Shown here piece by piece: positions 43,018-51,664 of a stretch of DNA of 64,000 nucleotides. Source of the DNA: an uncultured Dorea sp. (GTDB lineage: Bacteria; Bacillota; Clostridia; Lachnospirales; Lachnospiraceae); assembly GCA_910584265.1 (NCBI GenBank), contig CAJTZE010000009.1:8491-72490 (forward strand), read 5' to 3'. The position numbers and the translations under genes were made by a program. Every line of letters starts with the position of its first letter. The stretch's first letter is position 1. The notes beneath the pieces were generated by a model. It was not told the DNA's origin. It saw nothing but the letters and a program-made list of their open reading frames with translations, and ran no database searches.

Positions 43018-43443
43018 CTACTCTGTGACGGTTACGCCCATGGAGCGGCAGGTTCCTTCGATCATGCTCATAGCGCTCTCAATGCTTGCCGCATTAAGAT
43101 CCGGCATCTTCATCTCTGCAATCTCGCGGACCTGAGCCTTGGTAATCTTTGCAACCTTCTTCTTATTCGGTGTACCTGAACCGGACTTAATGTTACATGC
43201 CTTCTTGATCAGAACCGGTGCCGGAGGAGTCTTTGTAATGAAACTGAAGCTCCTGTCACTGTAAACTGTGATGACTACAGGAATAATCAGGTCTCCCTGA
43301 TCGGCTGTTCTGGCATTGAACTGCTTTGTAAACTCTACGATATTTACGCCGTGCTGTCCAAGTGCAGGTCCTACCGGAGGAGCCGGTGTTGCCTTACCTG
43401 CAGGAATCTGTAACTTGATATAACCTTGTACTTTTTTTGCCAT
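43018..43443 (-). CDS. rplK: Ribosomal protein L11
   Basis: The 141-residue L11, part of the GTPase-associated centre. It begins MAKKVQGYIKLQIPAGKA, with TPAPPVGPALGQHGVNI and the C-terminal rRNA-binding domain ending RSMGVTVTE. The ATG at 43443 follows AAGGAGG; upstream codons are not part of the protein. It lies after nusG, in the usual order. Confidence 0.98.
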   Translation of the reverse strand: MAKKVQGYIKLQIPAGKATPAPPVGPALGQHGVNIVEFTKQFNARTADQGDLIIPVVITVYSDRSFSFITKTPPAPVLIKKACNIKSGSGTPNKKKVAKITKAQVREIAEMKMPDLNAASIESAMSMIEGTCRSMGVTVTE

Positions 43444-43450
43444 GTTAATT

Positions 43451-43498
43451 ACCTCCTTGTGGTAATGCCGGGAATTATTAAGAAAATCCCCTCCCACT
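43451..43498 (-). promoter_or_regulatory. Conserved leader motif before rplK
   Basis: GTGGGAGGG (43489-43497) and CATTACCACAAGGAGGTA near 43450-43467 on the minus strand repeat the motif found before rplA. It is a candidate for shared control by L1. Confidence 0.5.
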
Positions 43499-43507
43499 TA
43501 ATCTGAT

Positions 43508-44023
43508 TTACATTTTCTTAACTTCTGCGAAACTTAATTCTACTGGCGTCTCGCGGCCAAACAGCTCAACATTGATTGTAAGGCTCTGTTTCTGCGGATT
43601 CATGGCGCGGACGATGCCGACCGTATCAGCCCACGCTCCCGCGATAACCTGAATGGTATCGCCGATTTCGTAGTCAACTACGATATTGTTACGCTTGATT
43701 CCCAACCCTGCCATCTCAATGTCCGTAAGCGGAACCGGCTTGGAACCCGGACCGACAAAGCCTGTCACGCCTCTGGTATTGCGGACCACATACCATGTAT
43801 CGTCATTCATGATCATATGAATCAATACATAGCCGGGAAACATCTTCTTCTGAGAAGCCTTCTGGACTCCGTTCTTCAGTTCAACTACGTCCTGCATCGG
43901 AACCTGAACCTCCAGAATCTGATCCTCCAGATGTCTGTTCTCAATGGTTTTGTCAATGTTAGCCTTTACCTTGTTCTCATACCCGGAATAGGTATGAACA
44001 ACATACCATTTTGCCTCTGACAT
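43508..44023 (-). CDS. nusG: Transcription termination/antitermination factor NusG
   Basis: A 171-residue NusG with the N-terminal NGN domain (AKWYVVHTYSGYENKVK; FPGYVLIHMIMND; VRNTRGVTGFVG) and a C-terminal KOW domain (DTIQVIAGAWADTVGIV). It binds RNA polymerase and couples it to pausing, Rho or the ribosome. It lies between secE and rplK as in most bacteria. Confidence 0.97.
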   Translation of the reverse strand: MSEAKWYVVHTYSGYENKVKANIDKTIENRHLEDQILEVQVPMQDVVELKNGVQKASQKKMFPGYVLIHMIMNDDTWYVVRNTRGVTGFVGPGSKPVPLTDIEMAGLGIKRNNIVVDYEIGDTIQVIAGAWADTVGIVRAMNPQKQSLTINVELFGRETPVELSFAEVKKM

Positions 44024-44060
44024 AAATCACAAATCACCTTTCTTGCATGCAGTTTATCAG

Positions 44061-44255
44061 TTATCTTACTAATAAATCCACCCCGTTCTGTACCAGGAAA
44101 TCAACAATTGCTATGATAATCCCCAGTGCCACGGATACAGAAACGACTGCCGCTGTCTGTTTTGCAAGTGTCTCTTTGTCCGGCCAGATAATCTTACGGA
44201 ACTCTGCCTTCAGACCCTTGAACCAGCTCTTCTTCTGAGCTTCCTTTTTCGCCAT
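44061..44255 (-). CDS. secE: Preprotein translocase subunit SecE
   Basis: A 64-residue single-membrane-helix protein. The cytosolic amphipathic part is SWFKGLKAEFRKIIWPDKET, the family hallmark, followed by a helix from about residue 35 (AAVVSVSVALGIIIAIVDFL). It is the essential partner of SecY. It is between rpmG and nusG. Confidence 0.96.
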   Translation of the reverse strand: MAKKEAQKKSWFKGLKAEFRKIIWPDKETLAKQTAAVVSVSVALGIIIAIVDFLVQNGVDLLVR

Positions 44256-44284
44256 AATCTACACACTCCTTCTAAAAGAACAGA

Positions 44285-44434
44285 TTACTTCGTCTCTTTG
44301 TGCATTGTGTGTGATTTACAGAACCTGCAGTACTTCTTTGTCTGCATACGCTCAGGATGAGCTTTCTTATCCTTCGTCATGTTGTAATTCCGCTGCTTGC
44401 ATTCTGTACATTCTAAAGTAATTCTTGTACGCAC
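44285..44434 (-). CDS. rpmG: Ribosomal protein L33
   Basis: A 49-residue gene, translated by eye, starting with GTG at 44432-44434 and ending with TAA. The product begins with an RTRITLECTECKQRNY stretch and has zinc ligands CTEC and CRFC (a C+ type L33), ending HTMHKETK. A GAGGTGG sequence precedes the start. Order rpmG-secE-nusG is standard. Confidence 0.92.
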   Translation of the reverse strand: MRTRITLECTECKQRNYNMTKDKKAHPERMQTKKYCRFCKSHTMHKETK

Positions 44435-44539
44435 AACTTCCACCTCGCTTCGTATATACATATTTTACGTGTTACGCTGGCAGCTTGCGGGCTGCCTAAA
44501 ATTAGGCATAAAAAAAAGACCTACTTCCATCGCTACAAT

Positions 44540-44569
44540 ACTATATCATAGTATCAGCATTGAAGTCAA
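44540..44569 (-). promoter_or_regulatory. Promoter of rpmG-secE-nusG-rplK-rplA
   Basis: TTGACT (44564-44569), an 18-base spacer and TATAGT (44540-44545) on the minus strand, matching the form of the rpoBC promoter. Transcription would start near 44533, about 100 bases before rpmG. Confidence 0.75.
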
Positions 44570-44592
44570 GCCTTTTTCATGTGCTTTACCGC

Positions 44593-45852
44593 TTACAGCC
44601 TTCTGCATTCCATATAATACCGTTTTTGCGCCTCGGTTCCTATGGAAAATGTTTTTCTCGGCAGTACGCCTCCTGCCTGGATTGCAGGAAACAATGAGCT
44701 CTTGTCTATCGAACGGAGCAGCATGCTGCAGGCTTTTCCTTCTCTCGACAGCTCCGCCGCCGCTTCCGGGCTATGTACATAGTCAAGTTCTAATGCCGGA
44801 TGTTTCCCGAGATAGCCGTCCAGAAAATGCTGCAGCAGCTCTACTGCCAGATGCCCTTCTGTATGAGACAGCCGGATTCCCGCCCGGCATTCTCCCTGAA
44901 CAAATACAACATCCGCTTCTCCTTCATTACAGGCAGCTTCCGTCCCACACCCGCTCCAAAGCTCCAAATACCTTCGGAATTCTTCCATCACCGCATCGAT
45001 CCTGCCTCCGTAGAGCACTCTGTGGATCGCTTCAAACTCCAGTGAAGGGCTGTGAAGATTTATAACCTCCACAAGTGCATATCTGGCCGGATGGCTCTCC
45101 AGTTCTTTCTCCGGCAGGCTTTCTTTCAGTCTTTCCCAGCAGGCCTTCGCCGCAGCAAGAGAATGGTTGCCGTCTCCTACGGCAAGAAATATCTCCGCCC
45201 CCTTTTGTTCAAGCTCCGCAAGCTTATCCGTCAATATCTCTGCTTCTATACCTTCAACGGCATAGCCGCATACCTTTCCTCCGCCAAGCATTAATTCTGT
45301 ATCATACAGACGGCGGAGTTTTTCTCTATTCTGATATAGCGGCTCTAAAAGCCGGCATTCTGCGTCATCCAGCAGCATCATCACATGGGGGCTTTCAACC
45401 AGCGCATGTTTCCTGATCCCTACCCGCACCGGAATCCGCTCCTGCACCGTCTCCTCCGTGGCGCGCACCAGACTCTCGGAGTCCTTTGTATAATCATAGG
45501 CTTCCAGGTCAAGTGCGGCAACCAATCCGCACCGGATGCCCGCTTCCGTCTCCCGCACTGTCAGCACATACCCCTGACGCACTTCCTCTGTCAGTATGCC
45601 GTCTGACAAATAGTGCTCCATATTCTTCTGGACTGCATCAAGCCTTCTGGCATAAGCAGCTTCATCATCATTCCCCAAATACGCCTCCGGATATATGATA
45701 CGCAGCGTTGACGGTGCATCTCCTACATATTCCTCCACCTGCTTCCAGTACTCCGGCTGGCTGGTAAACTGATCGCAGGCAATGACCGGCCATCTTTTTC
45801 TGTCAATTCCCTCTGCCGGGAGCAGGATATCTGCTGTATGCAAACACGCCAT
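44593..45852 (-). CDS. DUF1015-family protein
   Basis: A 419-residue cytosolic protein of the DUF1015 family. Recognisable parts are the N-terminal ADILLPAEGIDRKRWPVIACDQFTSQPEYW, HALVESPHVMMLLDD and the FLAVGDGNHSLAAAKACWE segment, whose GDGNHS is the family hallmark. The molecular role of DUF1015 is not established. The gene stands alone, just upstream of the rpmG promoter. No membrane or signal segment is present. Confidence 0.85.
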   Translation of the reverse strand: MACLHTADILLPAEGIDRKRWPVIACDQFTSQPEYWKQVEEYVGDAPSTLRIIYPEAYLGNDDEAAYARRLDAVQKNMEHYLSDGILTEEVRQGYVLTVRETEAGIRCGLVAALDLEAYDYTKDSESLVRATEETVQERIPVRVGIRKHALVESPHVMMLLDDAECRLLEPLYQNREKLRRLYDTELMLGGGKVCGYAVEGIEAEILTDKLAELEQKGAEIFLAVGDGNHSLAAAKACWERLKESLPEKELESHPARYALVEVINLHSPSLEFEAIHRVLYGGRIDAVMEEFRRYLELWSGCGTEAACNEGEADVVFVQGECRAGIRLSHTEGHLAVELLQHFLDGYLGKHPALELDYVHSPEAAAELSREGKACSMLLRSIDKSSLFPAIQAGGVLPRKTFSIGTEAQKRYYMECRRL

Positions 45853-45950
45853 AGCTTTCCGCCTCCCTCATTCGTTATAATCTTTACTATTATAATCCAT
45901 TTCCCTCAAATATACTATAAAAATATTTTCCGCCTGCCGGAAACCCATTA

Positions 45951-45979
45951 GAAAACAGGCAGAAATCCCGCCTGTTTTC
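45951..45979. terminator. Terminator after the small HTH genes
   Basis: Perfect arms GAAAACAGGC (45951-45960) and GCCTGTTTTC (45970-45979) around a nine-base loop. The T-tract is part of the stem, so strength is uncertain. Confidence 0.6.
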
Positions 45980-46028
45980 TATTCATTATTCAATTATACT
46001 GTGCGGCCGGTTCCGCCGCAAATGCAGA

Positions 46029-46271
46029 TCAGCCGGCATCCCCCCGGGGCTCTTCCCTGCCCACAAGCACATCTAGTGATACATCAAAGATATCTGCCAT
46101 CCTGCACAGCATAAATATATCCGGAAGCCTTTTTCCAATCTCATAGCCGGCAAGAGAGGTACGATGTATCCACAGCTTTTTTGCAAGCTGTGTCTGTGAC
46201 AGATTCCTTTCTTCTCTAAAACGTTTAATATTTCTTCCGATGATTCCTCTTTTCTCCTCTTTTGTCTTCAT
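46029..46271 (-). CDS. Small XRE-family HTH regulator
   Basis: An 80-residue Cro/C1-type HTH protein (IGRNIKRFREERNLSQTQLAKKL, then LAGYEIGKRLPDIFML) made almost wholly of one DNA-binding domain. Its start overlaps the end of the next upstream HTH gene by 47 bases, so they are probably one transcript. Target unknown. Confidence 0.78.
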   Translation of the reverse strand: MKTKEEKRGIIGRNIKRFREERNLSQTQLAKKLWIHRTSLAGYEIGKRLPDIFMLCRMADIFDVSLDVLVGREEPRGDAG

Positions 46272-46611
46272 GCGGACCTTCCATATTCTCCCTCAGATTT
46301 TTCTTAAGATCCATCACGGCCCGGCTGATAATCTTCAGTTCTCCTGTACTGCAGTCCCTCAAAGACTCCATAATCTCCCCCTGATAAATTTCCGATGCGA
46401 AATCCAGACTATCGCAGAGGAGATTATCAGCCGAAACGTGCAGCGCATTGGAAGCTTTTACCAGAAAATCTATGCTGAGTGTAGTTTTGGCATTCTCCAC
46501 ATGACTGATATGAGGAACTGAATATTCAATCTCACCGGCAAGCTGTTCCTGTGAATAATGCATTGCCTTCCGTGCCTGCCTGATCCGTTCTCCCAGCTTC
46601 TTATAATCCAT
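46225..46611 (-). CDS. XRE-family HTH regulator
   Basis: A 128-residue protein with an N-terminal HTH (LGERIRQARKAMHYSQEQLAGEI; VPHISHVENAKTTLSIDF) and a 55-residue helical tail. The ATG at 46611 is seven bases after GGAGG; a GTG one codon earlier is possible. It is divergent from glgC copy 2, with 260 A/T-rich bases between, so it might control that operon; this is inference from position only. Confidence 0.8.
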   Translation of the reverse strand: MDYKKLGERIRQARKAMHYSQEQLAGEIEYSVPHISHVENAKTTLSIDFLVKASNALHVSADNLLCDSLDFASEIYQGEIMESLRDCSTGELKIISRAVMDLKKNLRENMEGPHEDKRGEKRNHRKKY

Positions 46612-46873
46612 CACCCTACCTCCAACACTCTTACAGCCATTTTAATAAAAGCATTTTTATATGGCCATTAAGTGTATAGATAGTTATATCCTTATAGTTT
46701 AATTTTTATAAATTTTTTCTTTAATCAAAAGCACTACTATTATTTTTCAAATCTATTAAAAAAGCCAAACAATTTTATGGAATAAAAACATGGATTTCTT
46801 ACACAAAGATATGGAAAAATTGCCAGAAAAGTTGTACAATATAACCATATAACATTTAAGAAGGGAGTTCATT

Positions 46874-48013
46874 ATGAAGCACAATGATATGTTAGCAATG
46901 ATTCTTGCCGGCGGACGCGGTTCCCGTCTGCATGATCTGACCAACAAAGTTGCCAAACCGGCTGTATCATATGGCGGAAAATATAAGATAATCGATTTTC
47001 CTATTAGTAACTGCGCAAACAGCGGCATTGATGTTGTTGGTGTTCTGACGCAATATGAGTCAGTTATTTTGAACAGCTATGTAGCCGCAGGAGGACGCTG
47101 GGGCCTTGACGCAAAGGACAGCGGCGTATACGTACTGCCGCCCCGCGAGAAAGCAGATGCCAATCTGGATGTTTACCGGGGTACAGCAGATGCAATTTCA
47201 CAGAATATCGATTTTATCGATACGTTCAGTCCGGAATACCTTCTGGTACTCTCTGGCGACCACATTTATAAGATGGATTACGACAAGATGCTTGATTTCC
47301 ACAAAGAGAACGGTGCAGATGCTACAATTGCCGTTATCGAGGTTCCTATGAAGGAAGCAAGCCGCTTCGGTATCATGAATACCAACGGAAGCGGAGAGAT
47401 CGTGGAATTTGAGGAGAAGCCCCCTCAGCCAAAGAGCAATCTGGCTTCCATGGGTATTTATATTTTCAGCTGGAAGCTGCTCCGCAAGATACTGGTTGCT
47501 GATATGAAGAATGCCGAATCCAGCCATGATTTCGGCAAGGATATTATTCCGGCACTGCTGAATGACGGACGAAAGCTTATGGCTTACAAGTTCAAAGGCT
47601 ATTGGAAGGATGTCGGAACAATCGATTCCCTCTGGGAGGCCAATATGGATCTTCTTGACAAGAACAGCGCTCTGGATCTGGGCGATTCTTCCTGGAAGAT
47701 TTATACCGAAGATACCAATTCACTTCCGCAGTACATCGGCGCAGACGCAGAGATCAGCCGTGCCTTCATCACTCAGGGCTGCGTGATCGACGGACAGGTT
47801 AAGAATTCTGTTCTCTTTACGGGCGCTAAGGTTGCCACAGGCGCTAAGGTTGTTGATTCTGTATTGATGCCGGGTGCTGTCGTAGAAGAGAGCGCTGTTG
47901 TAACACGTGCACTGGTTGCGGACGGAATCAAGATCGGCGCAGGCGCAGTGGTCGGTTCCGCAGACAGCGAAAACATTGCATTAGTCGCAAAACGCGTAAA
48001 GGGGGAGGAATAA
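46874..48013 (+). CDS. glgC: Glucose-1-phosphate adenylyltransferase, catalytic subunit (copy 2)
   Basis: A 379-residue enzyme of glycogen synthesis. It has LAGGRGSRLHDLTNKVAKPA near residue 13, YGGKYKIIDFPISNC, SGDHIYKMDYDKMLDFH, the EFEEKPPQPKSNLASMG region and a beta-helix C-terminus. This length is the standard one for Firmicutes; copy 1 is longer. It is followed by glgD copy 2 after a single base. AGGGAG precedes the ATG. Confidence 0.94.
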   Translation: MKHNDMLAMILAGGRGSRLHDLTNKVAKPAVSYGGKYKIIDFPISNCANSGIDVVGVLTQYESVILNSYVAAGGRWGLDAKDSGVYVLPPREKADANLDVYRGTADAISQNIDFIDTFSPEYLLVLSGDHIYKMDYDKMLDFHKENGADATIAVIEVPMKEASRFGIMNTNGSGEIVEFEEKPPQPKSNLASMGIYIFSWKLLRKILVADMKNAESSHDFGKDIIPALLNDGRKLMAYKFKGYWKDVGTIDSLWEANMDLLDKNSALDLGDSSWKIYTEDTNSLPQYIGADAEISRAFITQGCVIDGQVKNSVLFTGAKVATGAKVVDSVLMPGAVVEESAVVTRALVADGIKIGAGAVVGSADSENIALVAKRVKGEE

Positions 48014-48014
48014 T

Positions 48015-49127
48015 ATGAGCAAAGCACTTGGTATTATTAATTTCGCCGGAAATCATATTAATGTTCGCGGCCTTCAGTTTTACCGCCCGGTTGGAGCTAT
48101 TTCCTTCCTTGGAAGATACCGCGTAATCGATTTCCCGATTTCAAATTTCAGCAACAGCGGTATTGAGAATATCCATGTATATGTCCGCAGGAAGCCCCGC
48201 TCTCTGGCTGAGCATCTTGGAACAGGACGCCACTATAACATCAACTCCAAGCGTGGAAGACTTCACCTTCTGTTTGCAGAGGACGGCATGGAAAGCCTTT
48301 ACAGCAACGATATTTCTGCTTATATTGACAATATAGAGGTTATTGAAAACTCCTCCAGCGAATATGTTATTATTGCACCTAGCTGCATGGTATTCAAGCA
48401 GGACTTTGATGCACTCCTAAACCAGCATATTGAATCCGGAGCCAACATCACACTCCTTTATCATTCTACCGAGGAAGCAAAAGAGAAATATTTAACCTGC
48501 CAGACCCTGGAGCTGAACAAGCAGAAGGGTGTTACCGGCATTTCTCCGAACAGGGGCAATAAGAAGAACCAGTATATATTTATGGATACTTATGTAATGA
48601 AGAGAGACCTCTTTATTGACCTGATCAAGAATACTCACAAGTCCTCTGCTTTGTATGCCCTGACAGACTGTGTAAATCTTGCGTGTCAGGATATGGACGT
48701 AAGGGCGGTGGCACACCGCGGTTTCTTTGCTTCCATCACAGATTTCAAGAGCTACTACGATGCGAATCTGGAACTGATCGATCCCAAAACCGCCAATTCT
48801 CTGTTCGATGAGGACTGGCCGATTTACACCAGAACCAACGATTCCTGTCCGACTCAGTATTTCGAAGGTGCCAGCGCAAAGGCTTCTATCGTATCCAACG
48901 GATGCCTGATCGAAGGAACTATTGAAAACTCCGTCCTCGGACGAGGCTGTGTGATCAAAAAAGGCGCTATTGTTAAAAACTGTGTGATTCTTCCTGATGT
49001 TATAATCGGTGAAAATACCGTTCTTGAAAATGTGGTCGTAGACAAACACGCAAGGATCACAAAGGTGAAAGAAGTAAAAGGAACTCCTGAGAACCCGGGA
49101 TATGTCAAACGCGGCGATGCCCTGTAG
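48015..49127 (+). CDS. glgD: GlgD-type ADP-glucose pyrophosphorylase subunit (copy 2)
   Basis: A 370-residue GlgD of the usual type. The nucleotide loop is eroded (INFAGNHINVRGL in place of LAGGxGxRL), the catalytic GDH is replaced by APSCMVFKQDF, while FLGRYRVIDFPISNFSNSGI and the beta-helix repeats are kept. It should be a regulatory partner of GlgC copy 2. It is read right after glgC, with a strong GGGAGG site. Confidence 0.93.
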   Translation: MSKALGIINFAGNHINVRGLQFYRPVGAISFLGRYRVIDFPISNFSNSGIENIHVYVRRKPRSLAEHLGTGRHYNINSKRGRLHLLFAEDGMESLYSNDISAYIDNIEVIENSSSEYVIIAPSCMVFKQDFDALLNQHIESGANITLLYHSTEEAKEKYLTCQTLELNKQKGVTGISPNRGNKKNQYIFMDTYVMKRDLFIDLIKNTHKSSALYALTDCVNLACQDMDVRAVAHRGFFASITDFKSYYDANLELIDPKTANSLFDEDWPIYTRTNDSCPTQYFEGASAKASIVSNGCLIEGTIENSVLGRGCVIKKGAIVKNCVILPDVIIGENTVLENVVVDKHARITKVKEVKGTPENPGYVKRGDAL

Positions 49128-49183
49128 ACCCAGTCATTCTACATGTATCAGACCGGCGCGTCTTCCTGCGTCCCAGAACACAA

Positions 49184-49235
49184 AGAACCGCTGTCCCGCA
49201 AGAGAGCACCTCTGCAGGAACAGCGGTTCTCCTTT
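49184..49235 (+). terminator. Terminator of glgC-glgD copy 2
   Basis: Arms AGAACCGCTGT (49184-49194) and ACAGCGGTTCT (49220-49230) followed by CCTTTTAT. The loop is about 25 bases. Confidence 0.75.
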
Positions 49236-49290
49236 TATAGGCTGTCCGCAGACAGCCGTCCTTATATTCCAATTTTAGGAGGATACTCTT

Positions 49291-50385
49291 ATGGCATCAA
49301 TTATGGATTATCTGATCTGGCGCGGCGACCTGACCTTCGCCCAGTCACCCTTTAACGAAGCCGATAATCTGATTCTATCCTGTTTATCCTACACGGCTCT
49401 GGATGATATCGTGCCGGAGCATCAAGGCTCTGTCACAGTAGCAGAAGCTTCTGCCGCCTTCTTTGACAGGCATTCCGAACAGGAGATCAATAATTACCGG
49501 CCGTTTATCCGTTCCGCCCCTCTTCTCTTAAAAGCAATGGCTAAGACCAGGCGCTTTGGCCGGGCAGAGCTTATGCACTATGTGAACAAAATCAGCAGTA
49601 AAAGGGAGCTTCAATTTTCAGCATTAGAAATAGTACTTGACGACGGAACCTCCTACATTGCATACCGGGGAACCGATGACACAATCGTCGGCTGGCGCGA
49701 AGACTTTAATATGAGTATTGGAAGCGTCCCTTCCGAGCATATCGCCGCGGAATATCTGTCCCATACCGGAAGCATTAACCGCCATATGCTTCGTGTGGGC
49801 GGACACTCCAAAGGCGGACATCTGGCATTATACGCCGCCGCCAAATGTAACAAAGATGTACAGAGACGCATTCTAAGAATTTATAATAATGATGGTCCGG
49901 GATTTATTCAAAATTTATCCAAGGATGAGGATTTCAAAAAAATACAGCCAAGAATCCAGCGGTTTATTCCAGAATTTTCCATAGTCGGAATGCTGATGAA
50001 CCACAACGCGGTTCCGATTATCGTGCAGAGTTCCGATTCCGGCATATATCAGCACAATGCCTTTCACTGGCAGCTGGAGGGAACGCATTTTCTGCGCGGC
50101 TCCTCTTTGAATCCTTCTGCAAAAGGATTCAGTGAATCCATGAAAACCTGGCTGGAACAGATGAGCCTTTCCGAGCGCCAGGTCTTCATAGACGATATGT
50201 TCTCTGTTCTGGATGCCTCCGGCGCCGAAACAGTATCCGAGCTTCAAAGCCAGGGCATACGGAACATGCCTGCCATGCTCAGACAGCTGAATCTGCTTCA
50301 TCCTGAAACCAAGGAGAAAACCGAACTACTATTAAAGCTCCTGATAAATCAGCGGACTGAATCCAGACGGCCGCTCCTTCCCTAG
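49291..50385 (+). CDS. DUF2974 / Mbeg1-like alpha/beta-hydrolase-type protein
   Basis: A 364-residue protein of the DUF2974 (Mbeg1-like) family, related to class 3 lipases. It begins MASIMDYLIWRGDLTFAQSPFNEADNLIL (the family start), with YIAYRGTDDTIVGWREDF and the nucleophile elbow GHSKGGHLALYAA (Ser at about 173). Later Asp and His residues that could complete a triad are present (YNNDGPGF and NAFHW). No signal peptide is seen, so it is likely cytosolic. AGGAGG precedes the ATG. Substrate unknown. Confidence 0.85.
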   Translation: MASIMDYLIWRGDLTFAQSPFNEADNLILSCLSYTALDDIVPEHQGSVTVAEASAAFFDRHSEQEINNYRPFIRSAPLLLKAMAKTRRFGRAELMHYVNKISSKRELQFSALEIVLDDGTSYIAYRGTDDTIVGWREDFNMSIGSVPSEHIAAEYLSHTGSINRHMLRVGGHSKGGHLALYAAAKCNKDVQRRILRIYNNDGPGFIQNLSKDEDFKKIQPRIQRFIPEFSIVGMLMNHNAVPIIVQSSDSGIYQHNAFHWQLEGTHFLRGSSLNPSAKGFSESMKTWLEQMSLSERQVFIDDMFSVLDASGAETVSELQSQGIRNMPAMLRQLNLLHPETKEKTELLLKLLINQRTESRRPLLP

Positions 50386-50389
50386 AGAA

Positions 50390-50452
50390 TTCTGCCCGCA
50401 TGGCTGGGATTTGGCCTAAAGAGATAGCAAGCTAAATCCCAATCCCGCAGAA
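50390..50452. terminator. Two-part hairpin between converging genes
   Basis: Outer arms TTCTGC/GCAGAA (50390-50395, 50447-50452) and inner arms GGGATTT/AAATCCC (50406-50412, 50434-50440), followed by AATATTTT on the plus strand. It probably ends both the DUF2974 gene and purC. Confidence 0.6.
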
Positions 50453-50458
50453 AATATT

Positions 50459-51337
50459 TTATGCAAGCTCTTTTCCGGTCAGAAGCTGATATGCCTGCAG
50501 ATACTTAGCAATGGTCTTGTCAACAATATCCTGCGGAAGCATCCAGTCGTGATCTGTATTCGCCTTCAGCCAGTCACGGGCAAACTGCTTATCAAAAGAA
50601 GGCTGGCCATGTCCAGGCTCATAACCTTCTGCCGGCCAGAAACGCGAACTGTCCGGTGTCAGCATCTCATCGCCGATCACGATATTGCCCTCCTCATCCA
50701 GGCCAAACTCAAACTTGGTATCTGCAATGATAATTCCCCGGCTCAGTGCATATTCTGCACATTTCTTATACAGTGCAAGCGTATAATCCCGGAGTTTGGA
50801 AGCATATTCTTCTCCTTTTCCCGGAAAACGTTTCTCCAGATACGCCGCACTCTCTTCGTATGAAATGTTCTCATCATGGTCACCGATCTCTGCTTTGGTA
50901 GACGGCGTATAAATCGGCTCCGGCAGCTTGTCAGATTCCCTTAAGCCCTCTGGAAGCTTAATCCCGCATACCTCCCCGGTCATCTGGTAGCTCGCCCAGC
51001 CGCTCCCCGTGATATAACCGCGGACAATACACTCTACCGGCAGCATCTCAAGCTTCTTACACAGCATACTGTTCCCGTCAAACTTATCCTGCCTGAAATA
51101 TTCCGGCATATCCTGAACATCCACAGAAATCATATGATTCGGCAGGATATCCTCCGTCATATCGAACCAGAATTTGGACATCTGGGTCAGAACCGTTCCC
51201 TTCTTTGTCACTTCATTTTTTAAAATCACATCAAAACAGCTGATGCGGTCTGTAGCAGTCATGATCAAGCTGTCGCCGTTATCATAGATTTCCCTGACCT
51301 TGCCTTCTTTGACTGGTTTCATTTCCTGTACACTCAT
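50459..51337 (-). CDS. purC: Phosphoribosylaminoimidazole-succinocarboxamide synthase (SAICAR synthetase)
   Basis: It joins aspartate to CAIR with ATP in purine synthesis. The 292-residue product has KEGKVREIYDNGDSLIMTATDRISCFDVIL near the N-terminus, PVECIVRGYITGSGWASYQ, GIIIADTKFEFG and EMLTPDSSRFW, all conserved in PurC. The length fits the longer bacterial/yeast-like type. It stands apart from other purine genes here. I saw no clear purine riboswitch upstream. Confidence 0.96.
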   Translation of the reverse strand: MSVQEMKPVKEGKVREIYDNGDSLIMTATDRISCFDVILKNEVTKKGTVLTQMSKFWFDMTEDILPNHMISVDVQDMPEYFRQDKFDGNSMLCKKLEMLPVECIVRGYITGSGWASYQMTGEVCGIKLPEGLRESDKLPEPIYTPSTKAEIGDHDENISYEESAAYLEKRFPGKGEEYASKLRDYTLALYKKCAEYALSRGIIIADTKFEFGLDEEGNIVIGDEMLTPDSSRFWPAEGYEPGHGQPSFDKQFARDWLKANTDHDWMLPQDIVDKTIAKYLQAYQLLTGKELA

Positions 51338-51475
51338 CTCTTCACACCTCTTTATCTAATCTATTGTTTACGATAGCACTATTACCGTACCATTTTTGCC
51401 TTTCAATTGCAATATAAAACCCTATTAAAGCCGAAGATTCAATATACTTGTCAAAGACATCTAGGGACTCTTCCT
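51338..51475. other. Upstream region of purC
   Basis: A/T-rich DNA with no convincing promoter (a possible -10-like TAATAG lies near 51383) and no recognised riboswitch. It borders the decayed region. Confidence 0.4.
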
Positions 51476-51664
51476 TTATTTCCGCTTTTGACGCATCCCC
51501 CAGGTCTTGCTCCTATGCAAAATTTCGTCCTGTGCGGCCCGTTCCATTTCTTTCCACCCAGTATAATAACCGGTTTGCAATGTTACATTGGCCATATACA
51601 CCGAATCGAGCAACACCGATTTTGTCAGATACCCCCCTGCTGCACCAACAAAGACACAATTAAA
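51476..51664 (-). pseudogene. Open reading remnant after the RgpF-like fragment
   Basis: On the minus strand the frame directly after the stop of the RgpF-like fragment stays open for about 62 codons to TAA at 51476, with a coding-like composition (GAAGGYLTKSVLLDSVYMAN, then YYTGWKEMERAAQDEIL). No good start or ribosome site is seen. It may be the severed C-terminal part of the same ancestral gene, or unrelated. Confidence 0.35.

Noticed and set aside
46625..46873. tRNA or small RNA in the A/T-rich gap before glgC copy 2
   Set aside because: No cloverleaf or terminator could be made; only A/T-rich sequence without a strong promoter match.
51338..51475. Purine riboswitch or PurR box before purC
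   Set aside because: No matching core or paired elements were seen.
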